Origin: Dyella choica
GTDB lineage: Bacteria > Pseudomonadota > Gammaproteobacteria > Xanthomonadales > Rhodanobacteraceae
DNA: 64,000 bases
Direction of reading: 5' to 3'
NCBI RefSeq assembly: GCF_003977665.1
Contig: NZ_RYYV01000022.1
Location: forward strand, 1-64,000
The notes beneath the pieces were generated by a model. The model worked only from the letters and a program-made list of their open reading frames with translations. It searched no databases and was not told where the DNA came from. How positions within the stretch are numbered: position 1 is the stretch's first letter; every line of letters starts with the position of its first letter. A program made the translations under genes and the position numbers. Below, piece after piece: positions 40,948 through 50,360 of the stretch.

Positions 40948-41970
40948 CTAGTTGCCGCTCCCCGGTTTTTGCGGCTGCCAATCCGCCGGTGCGTCGGTAG
41001 CAATGCCCGCGTCGTGCAAGGCAGCCAGCACCAGGCTCATCTGCGTGCCCCCGCTGCGGGCCAGGGCCAGCAGGTGCTGGGACTGGGCCTTGTCGTTCTG
41101 CGCGCGCAGGGACAGCGAAGCGAAGTTCTGGACCTGCCAGATCAGGTTGCGGCGAGCATTCTGGGCATCCTGCTGCTGGGCCGGGTCGGTGTTGAGCACT
41201 TCGCGCAAGTGCAGGCCTAGCGAACGGGCCAAGGGGCTGGAGCCCCATTCGAGCAGCAGCCCCAATTTCAGGCAGTCGTTCTTGACGGTGTCGTCGTTCG
41301 GTGCCTTTTCCTGGCAAAAGCCGGCGGTATCGCGCAGGGCCGGCTGCGGCATGCCGGTGGCGCTGCCATAGGCGATCAGCACCTGCACGCCGTTGGCGCC
41401 GGCATCGGAGTTCGGGTCTAGCGTGGCCGTTGGCGGCGGCAGCATGGTGGCGGCATTGGCGAGGGCTTTCAGCGCGACGCCGCTGTAGTCGTCATAAAGC
41501 TTGGCGGACGCGGCTTTCGCCAGATCCTGGCGTGCGTCGTCATTCTTCAGGCCGTTGACATCCTGGCTCAGCTTCACCAGCCACACGGCGGCATTGTCCG
41601 GAGCCTGTTGCACCAGCTGGGTCACAGCGTCACTGTTGGGGCAGGCATGCGTATTGGGATCGCAATCGGCCAGGCGCGCCCAGCTCACGGCAGGGCCGGC
41701 CGCGTCAACGCGGGCGGCGCGTTCGATGAGGGCATGAAAGCTGTTCAGCTTGCTGGGGTTCGGCAGCGGCCGAGCCAGCAGGGCGGCGGCCAGCAGGCGG
41801 TCTGCATCGCCACTGGGGGCGAGCACGTTGATCAAGTCGTTTTGAAAGGCGAGCAGCGCTTTTTCACGGGCTTGCGCGGTCTTGGTGGCGCTAGGAGCCG
41901 TGTTGGCGGCAACCGCCGCGGTGCTGAGTACAACGGCCAGGGTGAGGGCAATCAGGCGCCGTCCACGCAT
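40948..41970 (-). CDS. Exported hypothetical protein
   Basis: 340 residues with a signal peptide (MRGRRLIALTLAVVLSTAAV, AANT), then a helical alanine-rich body with several cysteines (LADCDPNTHACPNSD, FCQEKAPNDDTVKNDC), probably disulfides. The repeated helix pairs suggest a tetratricopeptide-like or Sel1-like scaffold, but no clean repeat was found. The frame is open upstream to 42192, but the ATG at 41968-41970, with GGAG in front and the signal peptide directly after, fixes the start. Unknown function; probably periplasmic. Confidence 0.75.
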   Translation of the reverse strand: MRGRRLIALTLAVVLSTAAVAANTAPSATKTAQAREKALLAFQNDLINVLAPSGDADRLLAAALLARPLPNPSKLNSFHALIERAARVDAAGPAVSWARLADCDPNTHACPNSDAVTQLVQQAPDNAAVWLVKLSQDVNGLKNDDARQDLAKAASAKLYDDYSGVALKALANAATMLPPPTATLDPNSDAGANGVQVLIAYGSATGMPQPALRDTAGFCQEKAPNDDTVKNDCLKLGLLLEWGSSPLARSLGLHLREVLNTDPAQQQDAQNARRNLIWQVQNFASLSLRAQNDKAQSQHLLALARSGGTQMSLVLAALHDAGIATDAPADWQPQKPGSGN

Positions 41971-42128
41971 GGGAACTCCATCGTCGTAAAAAAGAGGGGA
42001 AGCATAACCTGAGGGGTTTGAGGCGGTTCTGAACGGGAAGTTCTTCGATTTTTCGCTAAACGCGATGCTGCCGTGCCAGCTCCTGTAGCATGCAGGGCCG
42101 CTGTCCACGAGGAACACAGGAGATAGCT

Positions 42129-42332
42129 GTGGAGTCGCTTTCGATGTTGGCCCAGGGGAACGTTGCCCCGTGGTTCGTGGGATGGGGCACACTGGCCTTG
42201 ATCAATGCCGGCCTGGCGCAGGGCAAGAATCGCAGCGGCTTGCTGTGGTTTTTGCTGTCGCTGCTGCTGCTGGGGCCGTTCGCTACGCTGGCGATCGTGC
42301 TGATGCCCAAGGTGCGTAACCGGATTTTTTGA
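42129..42332 (+). CDS. Small membrane protein
   Basis: 67 residues with two hydrophobic segments (VAPWFVGWGTLALINAGLAQ and GLLWFLLSLLLLGPFATLAI) and a short basic tail. It starts at GTG 42129 with AGGAGAT upstream. The motif GKNRSGLLWFLLSLLLGPFA is typical of small hypothetical membrane proteins whose neighbours differ between genomes. Function unknown. A REP pair follows directly. Confidence 0.7.
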   Translation: MESLSMLAQGNVAPWFVGWGTLALINAGLAQGKNRSGLLWFLLSLLLLGPFATLAIVLMPKVRNRIF

Positions 42333-42340
42333 TCATCACC

Positions 42341-42470
42341 TTGCTCCCTCCCCTACGTGTAGTAGGGGAGGGTTGGGGTGGGGTGAAGCAACCGCGCGAT
42401 GAACTCAAGCACGGCGGCAAGCTCGTGCAACCCCACCCTAGCCCTCCCCTGCAAGCAGGGGAGGGAACAA
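42341..42470. repeat. REP pair (BIME-like)
   Basis: The first unit, CTCCCTCCCCTACGTGTAGT then AGGGGAGGG and TTGGGGTGGGGT, is followed about 50 bases later by an inverted unit ACCCCACCCTAGCCCTCCCC then TGCAAGCAGGGGAGGG. Two head-to-head palindromes of the same family as 36354 and 46389, between the small membrane gene and speE. Confidence 0.75.
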
Positions 42471-42473
42471 AGC

Positions 42474-43325
42474 TTATTCCCCCAGCGCCTCGCGCATGAA
42501 TTCCGGCTGCGCCAGCGCAGCCTTGTGCACTTCGGCGTTGTAGTAGCGGGTGGGGAAGTTCTTGCTCAGCGCACCGCGTTCGCGGAAGCCGGCCAGGTCG
42601 CCGCCTTTGCGCGCCATGCTGCAGCTCCACCAGCCGGTGGGGTAGCAGGGCTGCGGGAACGGCAGCGTCTTCACGGCGCTGAAGCCCGCCGTGCGCATGG
42701 CGGCGCGCATGGACTTGATCAGTTCCAGGTGCGCCATCGGCGATTCGCTCTGCTGCACCAGGATGCCGCCGTGACGCAGCGCCTTGTAGCAGCTGGTGTA
42801 GAAGGCTGCGTTGAACAGGCCTTCCGCCGGGCCCACTGGGTCGGTGGAATCGACGATGATCAGATCCAGCGACTCCGGCTCGGCCTCGGCCATGTACTTG
42901 ATGCCGTCGATGAACAGCAGTTCGGCGCGTGGATCATGGTTGGATTCGCACAGCTCCGGGAAATACTGCTCGGCCAGGCGCGTGACGCGCTCGTCGATCT
43001 CCACCTGCGCGGCGTGCTCCACTTCCTCGTGCTTCAACACTTCGCGCAACGTACCGCAGTCGCCACCGCCGATGATCACCACCCGCTTGGCGCGCGCATG
43101 GGTGAACAGGGCCGGGTGGGTCATCATCTCGTGGTACAGGAAATTGTCGCGGCTGGTGAGCATCACGCAGCCGTCGATCACCATCAGGTTGCCCCAGTCG
43201 GTAGTCTGGTAGATCTCGATGGTCTGGAACGGGGTCTTCTCGGCATGCAGCAGCTTTTCGACGCGATAACCGATGGAGGAACCGGAAGCCTGGTGTGCTT
43301 CGGTGAACCAGCTGGGCTGCGACAT
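42474..43325 (-). CDS. speE: Spermidine synthase SpeE
   Basis: 283 residues. It transfers the aminopropyl group of decarboxylated S-adenosylmethionine to putrescine. Landmarks: SRDNFLYHEMMTHPALFTHA, VVIIGGGDCGTLREVLKHEE (nucleotide-type glycine motif), VEIDERVTRLAEQYFPELCE, LDLIIVDSTDPVGPAEGLFN with catalytic Asp, and PFPQPCYPTGWWSCSMA. The ATG at 43323-43325 (MSQPSWFTEAHQ) is the family start; the frame runs open further upstream. It is divergent from speA, so precursor and product steps of polyamine synthesis share a 268-base control region. Confidence 0.95.
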   Translation of the reverse strand: MSQPSWFTEAHQASGSSIGYRVEKLLHAEKTPFQTIEIYQTTDWGNLMVIDGCVMLTSRDNFLYHEMMTHPALFTHARAKRVVIIGGGDCGTLREVLKHEEVEHAAQVEIDERVTRLAEQYFPELCESNHDPRAELLFIDGIKYMAEAEPESLDLIIVDSTDPVGPAEGLFNAAFYTSCYKALRHGGILVQQSESPMAHLELIKSMRAAMRTAGFSAVKTLPFPQPCYPTGWWSCSMARKGGDLAGFRERGALSKNFPTRYYNAEVHKAALAQPEFMREALGE

Positions 43326-43592
43326 GGGGGAGCGATCCTTGAAACGAGGGTTAAAGGCCGATGATTGTAGCGGCAAGGCCGGCGTCGTGCCGATAACACG
43401 GTGAGGCCTTGCCGCTGCCGACTGACCTCAAATTGTCGCAGCCGCCCGTTACACTATGCGATCGGCCGCCCGGGGCGGCCGTCAGGCTCCTCCGGCCCCG
43501 CGGCGTGCGAGGCTTCCGGCCGGCGAGCTTCAGTTCGTCAAGGCTCCGCCGCTGCGACGACGACATCCCCCTTGAAACGGAGATACCGTCAC

Positions 43593-45482
43593 ATGGCGAA
43601 TGCCTGGAACATCGATGCCGCCCGCCACACCTATGCCGTGCCCTATTGGGGCGATGGCTATGTCGACATCCATGACGCCGGTCACATCGTGATCCGCCCG
43701 CATGGCCCTAGCGGCCCCGGCTTTTCCCTGCCCGACATCGTCGAGCGCGCACGTGCCGAAGGCTTGCGCCTACCTTTGCTCGTGCGCTTCCCTGACATCC
43801 TTGCCGACCGTCTCGCACGCCTGCAGGGCGCGTTCGCCAAGGCGATCGGCGAATGGAATTACGCCGGCAGCTATACGGCGGTCTACCCGATCAAGGTGAA
43901 CCAGCAGCGCGGCGTGGTGGCCGAGCTGGTGGCGGCCGGCGCACACGGCTTTGGGCTGGAAGCCGGCTCCAAGCCGGAGCTGATGGCGGTGCTGGCGATG
44001 GCGCGGCCCGGTTCGGTGGTGATCTGCAACGGCTACAAGGATCGCGAATACATCCGCCTGGCGCTGATCGGACGCAAGCTGGGTTTGCGCATCCATATCG
44101 TGATCGAAAAGCCGTCCGAGCTCGATCATGTGATCAGCGAAGCGAAAGCCCTTCAGGTGGAGCCGCTACTCGGCGTGCGCGTGCGCCTGGCTTCGATCGG
44201 CGCCGGCAAGTGGCAGAACACCGGCGGTGACAAGGGCAAGTTCGGCCTTTCGCCCGCACAAGTGCTGGATCTGGTGGCGCGCCTGGAACAGGCGGGCCTC
44301 AAGCACACGCTGAAACTGCAGCATTTCCACATGGGTTCGCAGATTTCCAACGTGCGCGATATCGCCAACGGCATGCGCGAGGCCACGCGTTATTTCGTGG
44401 AACTCACCCGCCTGGGCGTGCCGCTTGAGATCGTCGACGTGGGCGGCGGCCTGGGCGTGGACTACGAAGGTTCGCGTTCGCGCAGCCACAACTCGATCAA
44501 CTACTCGATCGACCAATACGCCGCCACCATCGTGCAGTCGCTCGCCGAAGCGGTGGAGGCCGAAGGGCTTGAAGCGCCGCACATCATCACCGAGGCAGGG
44601 CGCGCGATGACCGCGCATCACGCCGTGATGGTGGTGAACGTGAGCGAAGTGGAAGCCGTGCCGGCCGGCAGCCTGCCGCCAGCCGACGGCGACGAGCCGG
44701 CGGTGCTAAGGCATCTGCGCGAGGTCTACGAAGAGCTGGATGCGCGCCCGCCGCTGGAGCTGTTCCACGAAGCGCAGCATCACTTGCAGGAAGGCCAGAC
44801 GCTGTACGCGTTGGGCCAGCTTTCGCTGGCGGCGCGCGCGCGGCTGGATGAGCTTTATTACGCGATTGCCAACGCGGTCCGTGCACGTCTGCTGCCTGCG
44901 GAGCGTTCGCATCGCCAGGCGCTGGATGAACTGGACGAGAAGCTGGTCGACAAGTATTTCGTCAACTTCTCCGTGTTCGAATCGGTGCCGGATGTGTGGG
45001 CGATCGACCAGATCTTCCCGATTGCGCCGATTGCACGCTTGAACGAGCAGCCGACGCGCCGCGGCGTGCTGGTGGATCTGACCTGTGATTCGGATGGCCG
45101 CATCGACAACTACGTGGATGCCGAAGGCGTGGACGTCAGCCTGCCGCTGCATGCGTTGAAGGACGGCGAGCCTTACCGGCTCGGCATCTTCATGGTGGGC
45201 GCTTACCAGGAAACGCTGGGCGACATCCATAACCTGTTCGGCGATACCGATGCCGTCAACGTGCGCGTGGACGGTGGCAACTATCTGTTTGCACACAAGC
45301 GCCGCGGCGACACGACCGACCTGATGCTGGACTACGTCGGCTACGACCTGGAGGCGTTACGCCGCAGTTATCGCGAACGAATTGCGGCGGCCGGTATAGA
45401 AGGTGAGCTGGCGCAAAGCCTGTTTGTAACATTGAATGAAGGCTTGACCGGCTATACCTATCTGTCCGAGGGCGCGCGCTAG
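43593..45482 (+). CDS. speA: Biosynthetic arginine decarboxylase SpeA
   Basis: 629 residues, a PLP-dependent fold-III decarboxylase making agmatine from arginine for putrescine synthesis. Landmarks: YAGSYTAVYPIKVNQQRGVV with the PLP lysine, AAGAHGFGLEAGSKPELMAV, LKLQHFHMGSQISNVRDI, EIVDVGGGLGVDYEGSRS, ITEAGRAMTAHHAVMVVNVS and DLTCDSDGRIDNYV. It starts at ATG 43593 after GGAGATACC, although the frame is open from 43401. A GC-rich palindrome (CGGCCGCC at 43463, GGCGGCCG at 43474) lies in its leader and might influence expression. SpeE is divergent. Confidence 0.95.
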   Translation: MANAWNIDAARHTYAVPYWGDGYVDIHDAGHIVIRPHGPSGPGFSLPDIVERARAEGLRLPLLVRFPDILADRLARLQGAFAKAIGEWNYAGSYTAVYPIKVNQQRGVVAELVAAGAHGFGLEAGSKPELMAVLAMARPGSVVICNGYKDREYIRLALIGRKLGLRIHIVIEKPSELDHVISEAKALQVEPLLGVRVRLASIGAGKWQNTGGDKGKFGLSPAQVLDLVARLEQAGLKHTLKLQHFHMGSQISNVRDIANGMREATRYFVELTRLGVPLEIVDVGGGLGVDYEGSRSRSHNSINYSIDQYAATIVQSLAEAVEAEGLEAPHIITEAGRAMTAHHAVMVVNVSEVEAVPAGSLPPADGDEPAVLRHLREVYEELDARPPLELFHEAQHHLQEGQTLYALGQLSLAARARLDELYYAIANAVRARLLPAERSHRQALDELDEKLVDKYFVNFSVFESVPDVWAIDQIFPIAPIARLNEQPTRRGVLVDLTCDSDGRIDNYVDAEGVDVSLPLHALKDGEPYRLGIFMVGAYQETLGDIHNLFGDTDAVNVRVDGGNYLFAHKRRGDTTDLMLDYVGYDLEALRRSYRERIAAAGIEGELAQSLFVTLNEGLTGYTYLSEGAR

Positions 45483-45494
45483 CGGAGGCCTTAA

Positions 45495-45528
45495 GGATGT
45501 TTCGAATGCTTGAGCGTTCGAAACATCC
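45495..45528 (+). terminator. Hairpin between speA and bdhA
   Basis: GGATGTTTCGAA (45495-45506) and TTCGAAACATCC (45517-45528), perfect 12-bp arms and a 10-base loop, 13 bases after the speA stop. Without a T-run it may be a Rho-dependent or 3'-stabilising hairpin, or an operator for the following operon. Confidence 0.5.
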
Positions 45529-45585
45529 TGCGGTGAACCGGTGTATTGCCCGCGGTTCATTTTTTTCCATCCGAAGGAGTGGCAC

Positions 45586-46371
45586 ATGGCAAGTCTCGAC
45601 GGCAAGGTTGCATTGATCACAGGCGCCGCCAGCGGCCTGGGCAAGGCAATCGCCGAGCTTTATGCGAAGAACGGTGCGGCGGTGGCGATCGCCGACATCA
45701 ATCAGCAGGCGGCGGATGCCGCGGCGGCGGAGATCAAGGCAGCCGGCGGCAAAGCCATCGGCATTGCCATGGATGTCACCAGCGAGGAAGCGGTGAATGC
45801 GGGCACGGACAAGACCGTGGACGCATTCGGTAGCCTGGACGTGCTCATTTCCAACGCGGGCGTGCAGATCATCAACCCGATCGACCAGTTCGCTTTCGCC
45901 GACTGGAAGAAGATGCTGGCGATCCATCTGGACGGCGGCTTCCTCACTACCAAGGCCGCGCTCAAGCACATGTACAAAGATAACCGTGGCGGCACGGTGA
46001 TCTACATGGGTTCGGTGCATTCGCACGAGGCCTCCAAGTTGAAGTCCGCCTACATCACGGCGAAGCACGGACTGCTTGGCCTTGCGCGCACGCTGGCGAA
46101 GGAAGGCGCGGCGCATAACGTGCGCTCGCACGTGATCTGCCCCGGCTTTGTGCGCACCCCGCTGGTGGAGAAGCAGATTCCCGAGCAGGCCAAGGAGCTG
46201 GGCATCAGCGAACAGGAAGTGATCAAGAACGTGATGCTGAAGGACACAGTGGATGGCGTGTTCACCACGGTCGAGGACATTGCCGAGACGGCGCTGTTCC
46301 TGGCCGCGTTCCCGAGCGCGGCGCTGACCGGGCAGAGCATCGTGGTCAGCCACGGTTGGTACATGCAGTAA
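45586..46371 (+). CDS. bdhA: 3-hydroxybutyrate dehydrogenase
   Basis: 261 residues, a classical SDR enzyme that interconverts 3-hydroxybutyrate and acetoacetate with NAD. Landmarks: [20 protein letters not shown] (NAD motif), [17 protein letters not shown] (NAG), the catalytic Ser in [18 protein letters not shown] and YITAKHG with Tyr and Lys, then [20 protein letters not shown], typical of hydroxybutyrate dehydrogenases, and the terminal [11 protein letters not shown] 45586 follows AAGGAG. It heads a ketone-body cluster with acetoacetate decarboxylase and a patatin, a group known to handle mobilised polyhydroxybutyrate in other bacteria. Confidence 0.92.
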   Translation: MASLDGKVALITGAASGLGKAIAELYAKNGAAVAIADINQQAADAAAAEIKAAGGKAIGIAMDVTSEEAVNAGTDKTVDAFGSLDVLISNAGVQIINPIDQFAFADWKKMLAIHLDGGFLTTKAALKHMYKDNRGGTVIYMGSVHSHEASKLKSAYITAKHGLLGLARTLAKEGAAHNVRSHVICPGFVRTPLVEKQIPEQAKELGISEQEVIKNVMLKDTVDGVFTTVEDIAETALFLAAFPSAALTGQSIVVSHGWYMQ

Positions 46372-46388
46372 TCAATGCGTCTCGCCAC

Positions 46389-46515
46389 GGCTCCCTCCCC
46401 TGCATGGCAGGGGAGGGCTGGGGTGGGGTTGTATGAGCTTGCCGCGATTTGAACTTCATCGCGAGATGGCTTCACCCCACCCCATCCCTCCCCTACTACA
46501 CGTAGGGGAGGGAGC
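46389..46515. repeat. REP pair (BIME-like) between bdhA and the decarboxylase gene
   Basis: CTCCCTCCCCTGCATGGCAG then GGGAGGG and TGGGGTGGGGTT, followed by the inverted CACCCCACCCCATCCCTCCC then CTACTACACGTAGGGGAGGG. Same family as 36354-36386 and 42341-42470. Its place inside a presumed operon suggests an mRNA-stability role. Confidence 0.75.
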
Positions 46516-46568
46516 AGATTCGGCGAGTTGAAAGTTCGACCCTAGTGGAGCCTTTCAAAGGAAGCCTG

Positions 46569-47360
46569 ATGAAAATCGCCGACGTCAAAGCGAATGCCTT
46601 CGCCATGCCGCTCACCAGCCCCGCGTTCCCCAAGGGGCCGTATCGTTTCGTGAACCGCGAATTCCTGGTCATCACCTACCGCACCGACATGGACGCTTTG
46701 CGCGCCGTGGTGCCGGAGCCGCTCGAAGTCACCGAGCCGCTGGTGAAGTACGAATTCATCCGCATGCCCGATTCCACCGGCTTTGGCGACTACACCGAAT
46801 CGGGACAGGTGATACCGGTGAGCTTCCGCGGCGAGCGCGGCGGCTACGTGCATGCGATGTACCTCAACGATCATCCGCCGATCGCCGGGGGCCGCGAGCT
46901 GTGGGGCTTTCCGAAAAAACTCGCCACGCCCATCCTGGAAACGGAGATCGACACCCTGGTCGGTACGCTCGACTACGGCAAGGTGCGCGTGGCTAAGGCC
47001 ACCATGGGCTTCAAGCATCAAGCGGCGGATGCGAACGCGATCCTGGCCGGGCTTGCCGCACCGAACTTCCTGTTGAAGATCATTCCGCACGTCGACGGCA
47101 CGCCGCGTATCTGCGAGCTGGTGCGCTATTACACGACCAACGTCACGCTGAAGGGCGCCTGGACCGGCCCGGCGTCGCTGGAACTGCATCCGCATGCGCT
47201 GGCGCCGGTGGCCGATCTGCCGGTGCTCAAGGTGGAATCGGCGCTGCACTACATCACCGACCTCACGCTCGACCTGGGCACGGTGGTTTACGACTATCTT
47301 GATGAACAAGCCCACGCAGGAAAAACGTATGGTCGCGAACAAGACCTCGTCGAAGGCTGA
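46569..47360 (+). CDS. adc: Acetoacetate decarboxylase
   Basis: 263 residues. It converts acetoacetate to acetone and CO2 through a Schiff base on a lysine. Landmarks: [57 protein letters not shown] with the active-site Lys of the GFPKK motif, and [20 protein letters not shown]. It starts at ATG 46569 and overlaps the 5' end of the patatin gene by about 30 bases, so translation is coupled. It acts downstream of 3-hydroxybutyrate dehydrogenase. Confidence 0.9.
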   Translation: MKIADVKANAFAMPLTSPAFPKGPYRFVNREFLVITYRTDMDALRAVVPEPLEVTEPLVKYEFIRMPDSTGFGDYTESGQVIPVSFRGERGGYVHAMYLNDHPPIAGGRELWGFPKKLATPILETEIDTLVGTLDYGKVRVAKATMGFKHQAADANAILAGLAAPNFLLKIIPHVDGTPRICELVRYYTTNVTLKGAWTGPASLELHPHALAPVADLPVLKVESALHYITDLTLDLGTVVYDYLDEQAHAGKTYGREQDLVEG

Positions 47361-48513
47361 AGCCGTTCCCCATCATCCCGCCCAGGATGCGTACAAGGTC
47401 ACCGCGCTGGTCCTGCAAGGGGGCGGCGCGCTCGGTGCGTACCAGGCCGGGGTTTACCAGGCGATGGCGGAGGCCGACCTGCATCCGAACTGGATCGCCG
47501 GCATTTCCATCGGCGCCTTGAACGCGGCCATCATCGCGGGCAATGCCCCGGAACACCGCGTCGAACGGCTGACCGAATTCTGGGAAAGCATCTGCAAGTC
47601 GGCGTTGTGGCCGAAGGCACCGGCATTTCCGTGGCTGGAAGGCACGACCCTGCCGTCGATCATGCGCGAGGGCGCGAACATGTTCGCCGCCTGGCGTGCG
47701 ATCGTCGAAGGACAGCAGGGCTTTTTCCAGCCGCGCATGCCGCCGCCGGTGCTGCATTGGCACAGCACGCCTGCCACCACCAGCTGGTACGACACTGCGC
47801 CCTTGCGCGAAACGCTGGAGCGCCTGGCCGATTTCGATCGCATCAACCATCCGAGCTGCGTGCGCGTATCGGTCGGTGCGGTGAACGTGCGTACCGGTAA
47901 CTTCGCCTACTTCGACAATCGCAGCGAAAAGCTGCGCCCCGAGCATTTCATGGCCTCGGGCGCCCTGCCGCCTGGCTTTCCCGCGGTGGAGATCGATGGC
48001 GAGTACTACTGGGACGGCGGCATGGTTTCCAACACGCCGCTGTACAAAGTGCTGACCGAGCGGCCGCACCGCGATGCGCTGATTTTCCAGGTCGATCTGT
48101 GGAGCGCGGTCGGCGCCCTGCCGCGCGACATGGGCAGCGTGGCCGAGCGGGCCAAGGACATCCAGTATTCCAGCCGCACGCGCCTGATCACCGAGTACAT
48201 GCACCAGAGCCGCGAACAGCAGCGCTTGTTGCATGAGCTGATGGACCTGATCCCCGAGGACAAGCGCGACAACCCGGCCTTCAGGCGCGCCGAGCGTTAC
48301 GCCAATGGCGCGCTGACCAACCTCATCCATCTGATCTATCGCGACAAGCCCTATGAAGGGCATTACAAGGATTACGAGTTCAGCACGACCACCATGCACG
48401 AGCACTGGCAAAGCGGCCTGGCCGACATGCGCCATACGCTGAGCCACAAGCATTGGCTCGAACCACCCTCGTCGGAAAATCCCTTCGTGACACATGACGT
48501 TCATCGTGGCTGA
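47329..48513 (+). CDS. Patatin-like phospholipase (DUF3734 type)
   Basis: 394 residues. Patatin core: [20 protein letters not shown] (oxyanion glycines), catalytic Ser in [12 protein letters not shown] (GxSxG), and Asp in [13 protein letters not shown] (DGG). The C-terminal part ([20 protein letters not shown] and later) fits the DUF3734 extension. It acts on lipids or polyester granule material; next to bdhA in other bacteria it is linked to polyhydroxybutyrate turnover. The start is ATG 47329 with AGGAAAA upstream; ATG 47302 is an alternative. It overlaps the decarboxylase gene. Confidence 0.9.
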   Translation: MVANKTSSKAEAVPHHPAQDAYKVTALVLQGGGALGAYQAGVYQAMAEADLHPNWIAGISIGALNAAIIAGNAPEHRVERLTEFWESICKSALWPKAPAFPWLEGTTLPSIMREGANMFAAWRAIVEGQQGFFQPRMPPPVLHWHSTPATTSWYDTAPLRETLERLADFDRINHPSCVRVSVGAVNVRTGNFAYFDNRSEKLRPEHFMASGALPPGFPAVEIDGEYYWDGGMVSNTPLYKVLTERPHRDALIFQVDLWSAVGALPRDMGSVAERAKDIQYSSRTRLITEYMHQSREQQRLLHELMDLIPEDKRDNPAFRRAERYANGALTNLIHLIYRDKPYEGHYKDYEFSTTTMHEHWQSGLADMRHTLSHKHWLEPPSSENPFVTHDVHRG

Positions 48514-48542
48514 ATAGGGTTTTCTCCGGGGAACCGTGCGGC

Positions 48543-49895
48543 ATGATGCATAAGAACGGCGGGCAAGCCCCCACCATCGAGCGCCTGTTCGGCGTGCATG
48601 CCGCCGGCTCCAGCCTCCGCGTGGAAGTGCTGGCCGGCATCACCACCTTTCTTACTTCGATGTACATCATCGTGGTGAATCCCGCGGTGCTGGCGCATGG
48701 CGGGGTGCCGTTCTCCGCCGGCCTGACCGCCACCGTGCTGGTGAGCTTCCTCGGCAGTTGCGCGATGGGCCTGTACGCGCGCAATCCGGTGCTGGTGGCG
48801 CCAGGTATGGGCATGAACGCGCTGTTCGCCTTCGTGATGGTGCATGGAGGCGGCATGTCCTGGCAGACGGCGCTGGGCTGCGTGTTCTGGTCGGGCGTGA
48901 TCTTTGCGCTGCTGGCGTTGTTCAACGTACGCAAGCTGGTGGTGGAGGCGATTCCGGAAAATCTGCGCCACGCCGTGTCCTGTGGCATCGGCCTGTTCAT
49001 CAGCCTGATCGGCCTGGTCAACGCCAAGTTCATCGTGGGCGATCCGGTGACGCTGGTGCACTCGGCCCGGCTCAATCCGGTGCTGCTCACCTTTCTCGCC
49101 GGGCTCGCGCTGACGATTCTGCTGCTGGCGCGGCGCATCAAGGGCGCGTTGATGCTGGGCATCGTGCTGACCACAGTGCTGGCGGTGCCGATCGGTCGCT
49201 GGTGGGGCGACGGCAGCGCTTATGGCGGGGCCGCAACGCTGGTGAACTGGCAGGGCTGGATCGCCATGCCGGATTTTTCCGCCATCGGCCAGCTCGATCT
49301 GCGGGGTTCGCTGAAGCTGGCGTACTGGCCTTTCATCTTCGTGATGTTGTTCACTTCGTTCTTCGATGCCTTGTCCACCTTCATGGCGGTATCGGATGCG
49401 GGCAATCTGCTCGACGAACACGGCAGCCCGCGCCATATTCGCCAGTCGATGCGGATGGACGCTTTTTCCGCCTTGCTGTCGGCGCCGCTGGGAACGAGTC
49501 CAGCCAACGCCTTCATCGAATCGGCGGCAGGGATTGCACAAGGCGGGCGCACTGGCCTGGTAGCGGTGGTGGCGGGCTTGTGCTTCCTGCCGTTCCTGTT
49601 CCTGTCGCCACTGCTATCACTGGTGCCTGCCATCGCCACGGCGCCGGCGTTGATCCTGGTCGGCGTGTTCATGATCGAAGCGATCACGCGCATCGAGTGG
49701 CAGCGGTTCGACGAAGCGGTGCCCGCCTTCGTGGCCATCATTCTGATCCCACTGACGTATTCGATCACCGACGGGGTGGCTTATGGCTTCCTTTCCCATG
49801 TGCTGATCAAGCTCGCCACCGGCAAGGCGCGCGAGGTTAAGTCTGCGATGTGGGTGATTGCGGCGCTGGCGGTGCTGCTGCTCGCGAAACTTTGA
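48543..49895 (+). CDS. NCS2 family purine permease (AzgA/PbuG type)
   Basis: 450 residues with about 12-14 membrane segments, an H+-coupled nucleobase transporter. Family marks: RVEVLAGITTFLTSMYIIVV NPA (start), VAPGMGMNALFAFVMV, IPENLRHAVSCGIGLFISLI GLVNA, LFTSFFDALSTFMAVSDAGN and SALLSAPLGTSPANAFIESA AG (the NCS2 signature Ser/Thr-rich loop). It probably imports adenine, guanine or hypoxanthine. The last 60 codons are repeated in decayed form at 51328-51637. ATG 48543 is followed by ATG 48546, and either may be used. Confidence 0.9.
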   Translation: MMHKNGGQAPTIERLFGVHAAGSSLRVEVLAGITTFLTSMYIIVVNPAVLAHGGVPFSAGLTATVLVSFLGSCAMGLYARNPVLVAPGMGMNALFAFVMVHGGGMSWQTALGCVFWSGVIFALLALFNVRKLVVEAIPENLRHAVSCGIGLFISLIGLVNAKFIVGDPVTLVHSARLNPVLLTFLAGLALTILLLARRIKGALMLGIVLTTVLAVPIGRWWGDGSAYGGAATLVNWQGWIAMPDFSAIGQLDLRGSLKLAYWPFIFVMLFTSFFDALSTFMAVSDAGNLLDEHGSPRHIRQSMRMDAFSALLSAPLGTSPANAFIESAAGIAQGGRTGLVAVVAGLCFLPFLFLSPLLSLVPAIATAPALILVGVFMIEAITRIEWQRFDEAVPAFVAIILIPLTYSITDGVAYGFLSHVLIKLATGKAREVKSAMWVIAALAVLLLAKL

Positions 49896-50099
49896 GCGTT
49901 GGTGGTTCCTAGGCGCGCTCTTCACACTTGGCAGGTTGACACGCGATAGGTGCTTAGCAATTGACTTCACTCAGCGACACGCATTACCTCTCAATGCAGC
50001 GCCTGACTAGCGTTGTGTCTGAGCTGGCGAGTATCTGCTCCTGCCTCTAAGTGTATAGAGCCTGCCCCGGACTTGATCCGTGGGGAACCTAGTGATGAG

Positions 50100-50360
50100 C
50101 TAAAACGTGGCAGCAAGTTCGTGCACGCCCCAACTCTCCCTTGCAAGCAGAGGGACTAGCATGTCGCATAGCTGAGATTCGGCGCCAATCAGGAGGAAGC
50201 ATAAGAGCCTGCTAGCCACTTCCGCGTGGTTTGCACTGAGCACCCTTCTGGCGTAGCGCGAATAAGTCGGAGGCAATGAATAGACTCTAGTTTCCTTAAG
50301 AGGAATCCGCTCAGCATGACACATAACGTGAGCAGATAAGCCATCCCTTACGTGAGACAT
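50100..50360 (-). CDS. Small protein coupled to the ADP-ribosyltransferase gene
   Basis: 86 residues starting MSHVRDGLSAHVMCHAERIP. The ATG (50358-50360) overlaps the toxin TGA by one base (TGATG), a strong sign of coupled translation. The middle part looks amphipathic (YARRVLSANHAEVASRLLCF then LLIGA). No signal peptide was seen and no family recognised. It may be a partner or immunity protein for the toxin, or chance: its last codons run into a decayed REP element (about 50096-50165). The remaining bases 49896-50099 hold only tail sequence of the permease region and no gene. Confidence 0.45.
   Translation of the reverse strand: MSHVRDGLSAHVMCHAERIPLKETRVYSLPPTYSRYARRVLSANHAEVASRLLCFLLIGAESQLCDMLVPLLARESWGVHELAATF

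Noticed and set aside
47263-48504. Long leftward frame opposite the patatin gene
   Set aside because: It is the antisense shadow of a clear patatin gene in GC-rich sequence; no family features.
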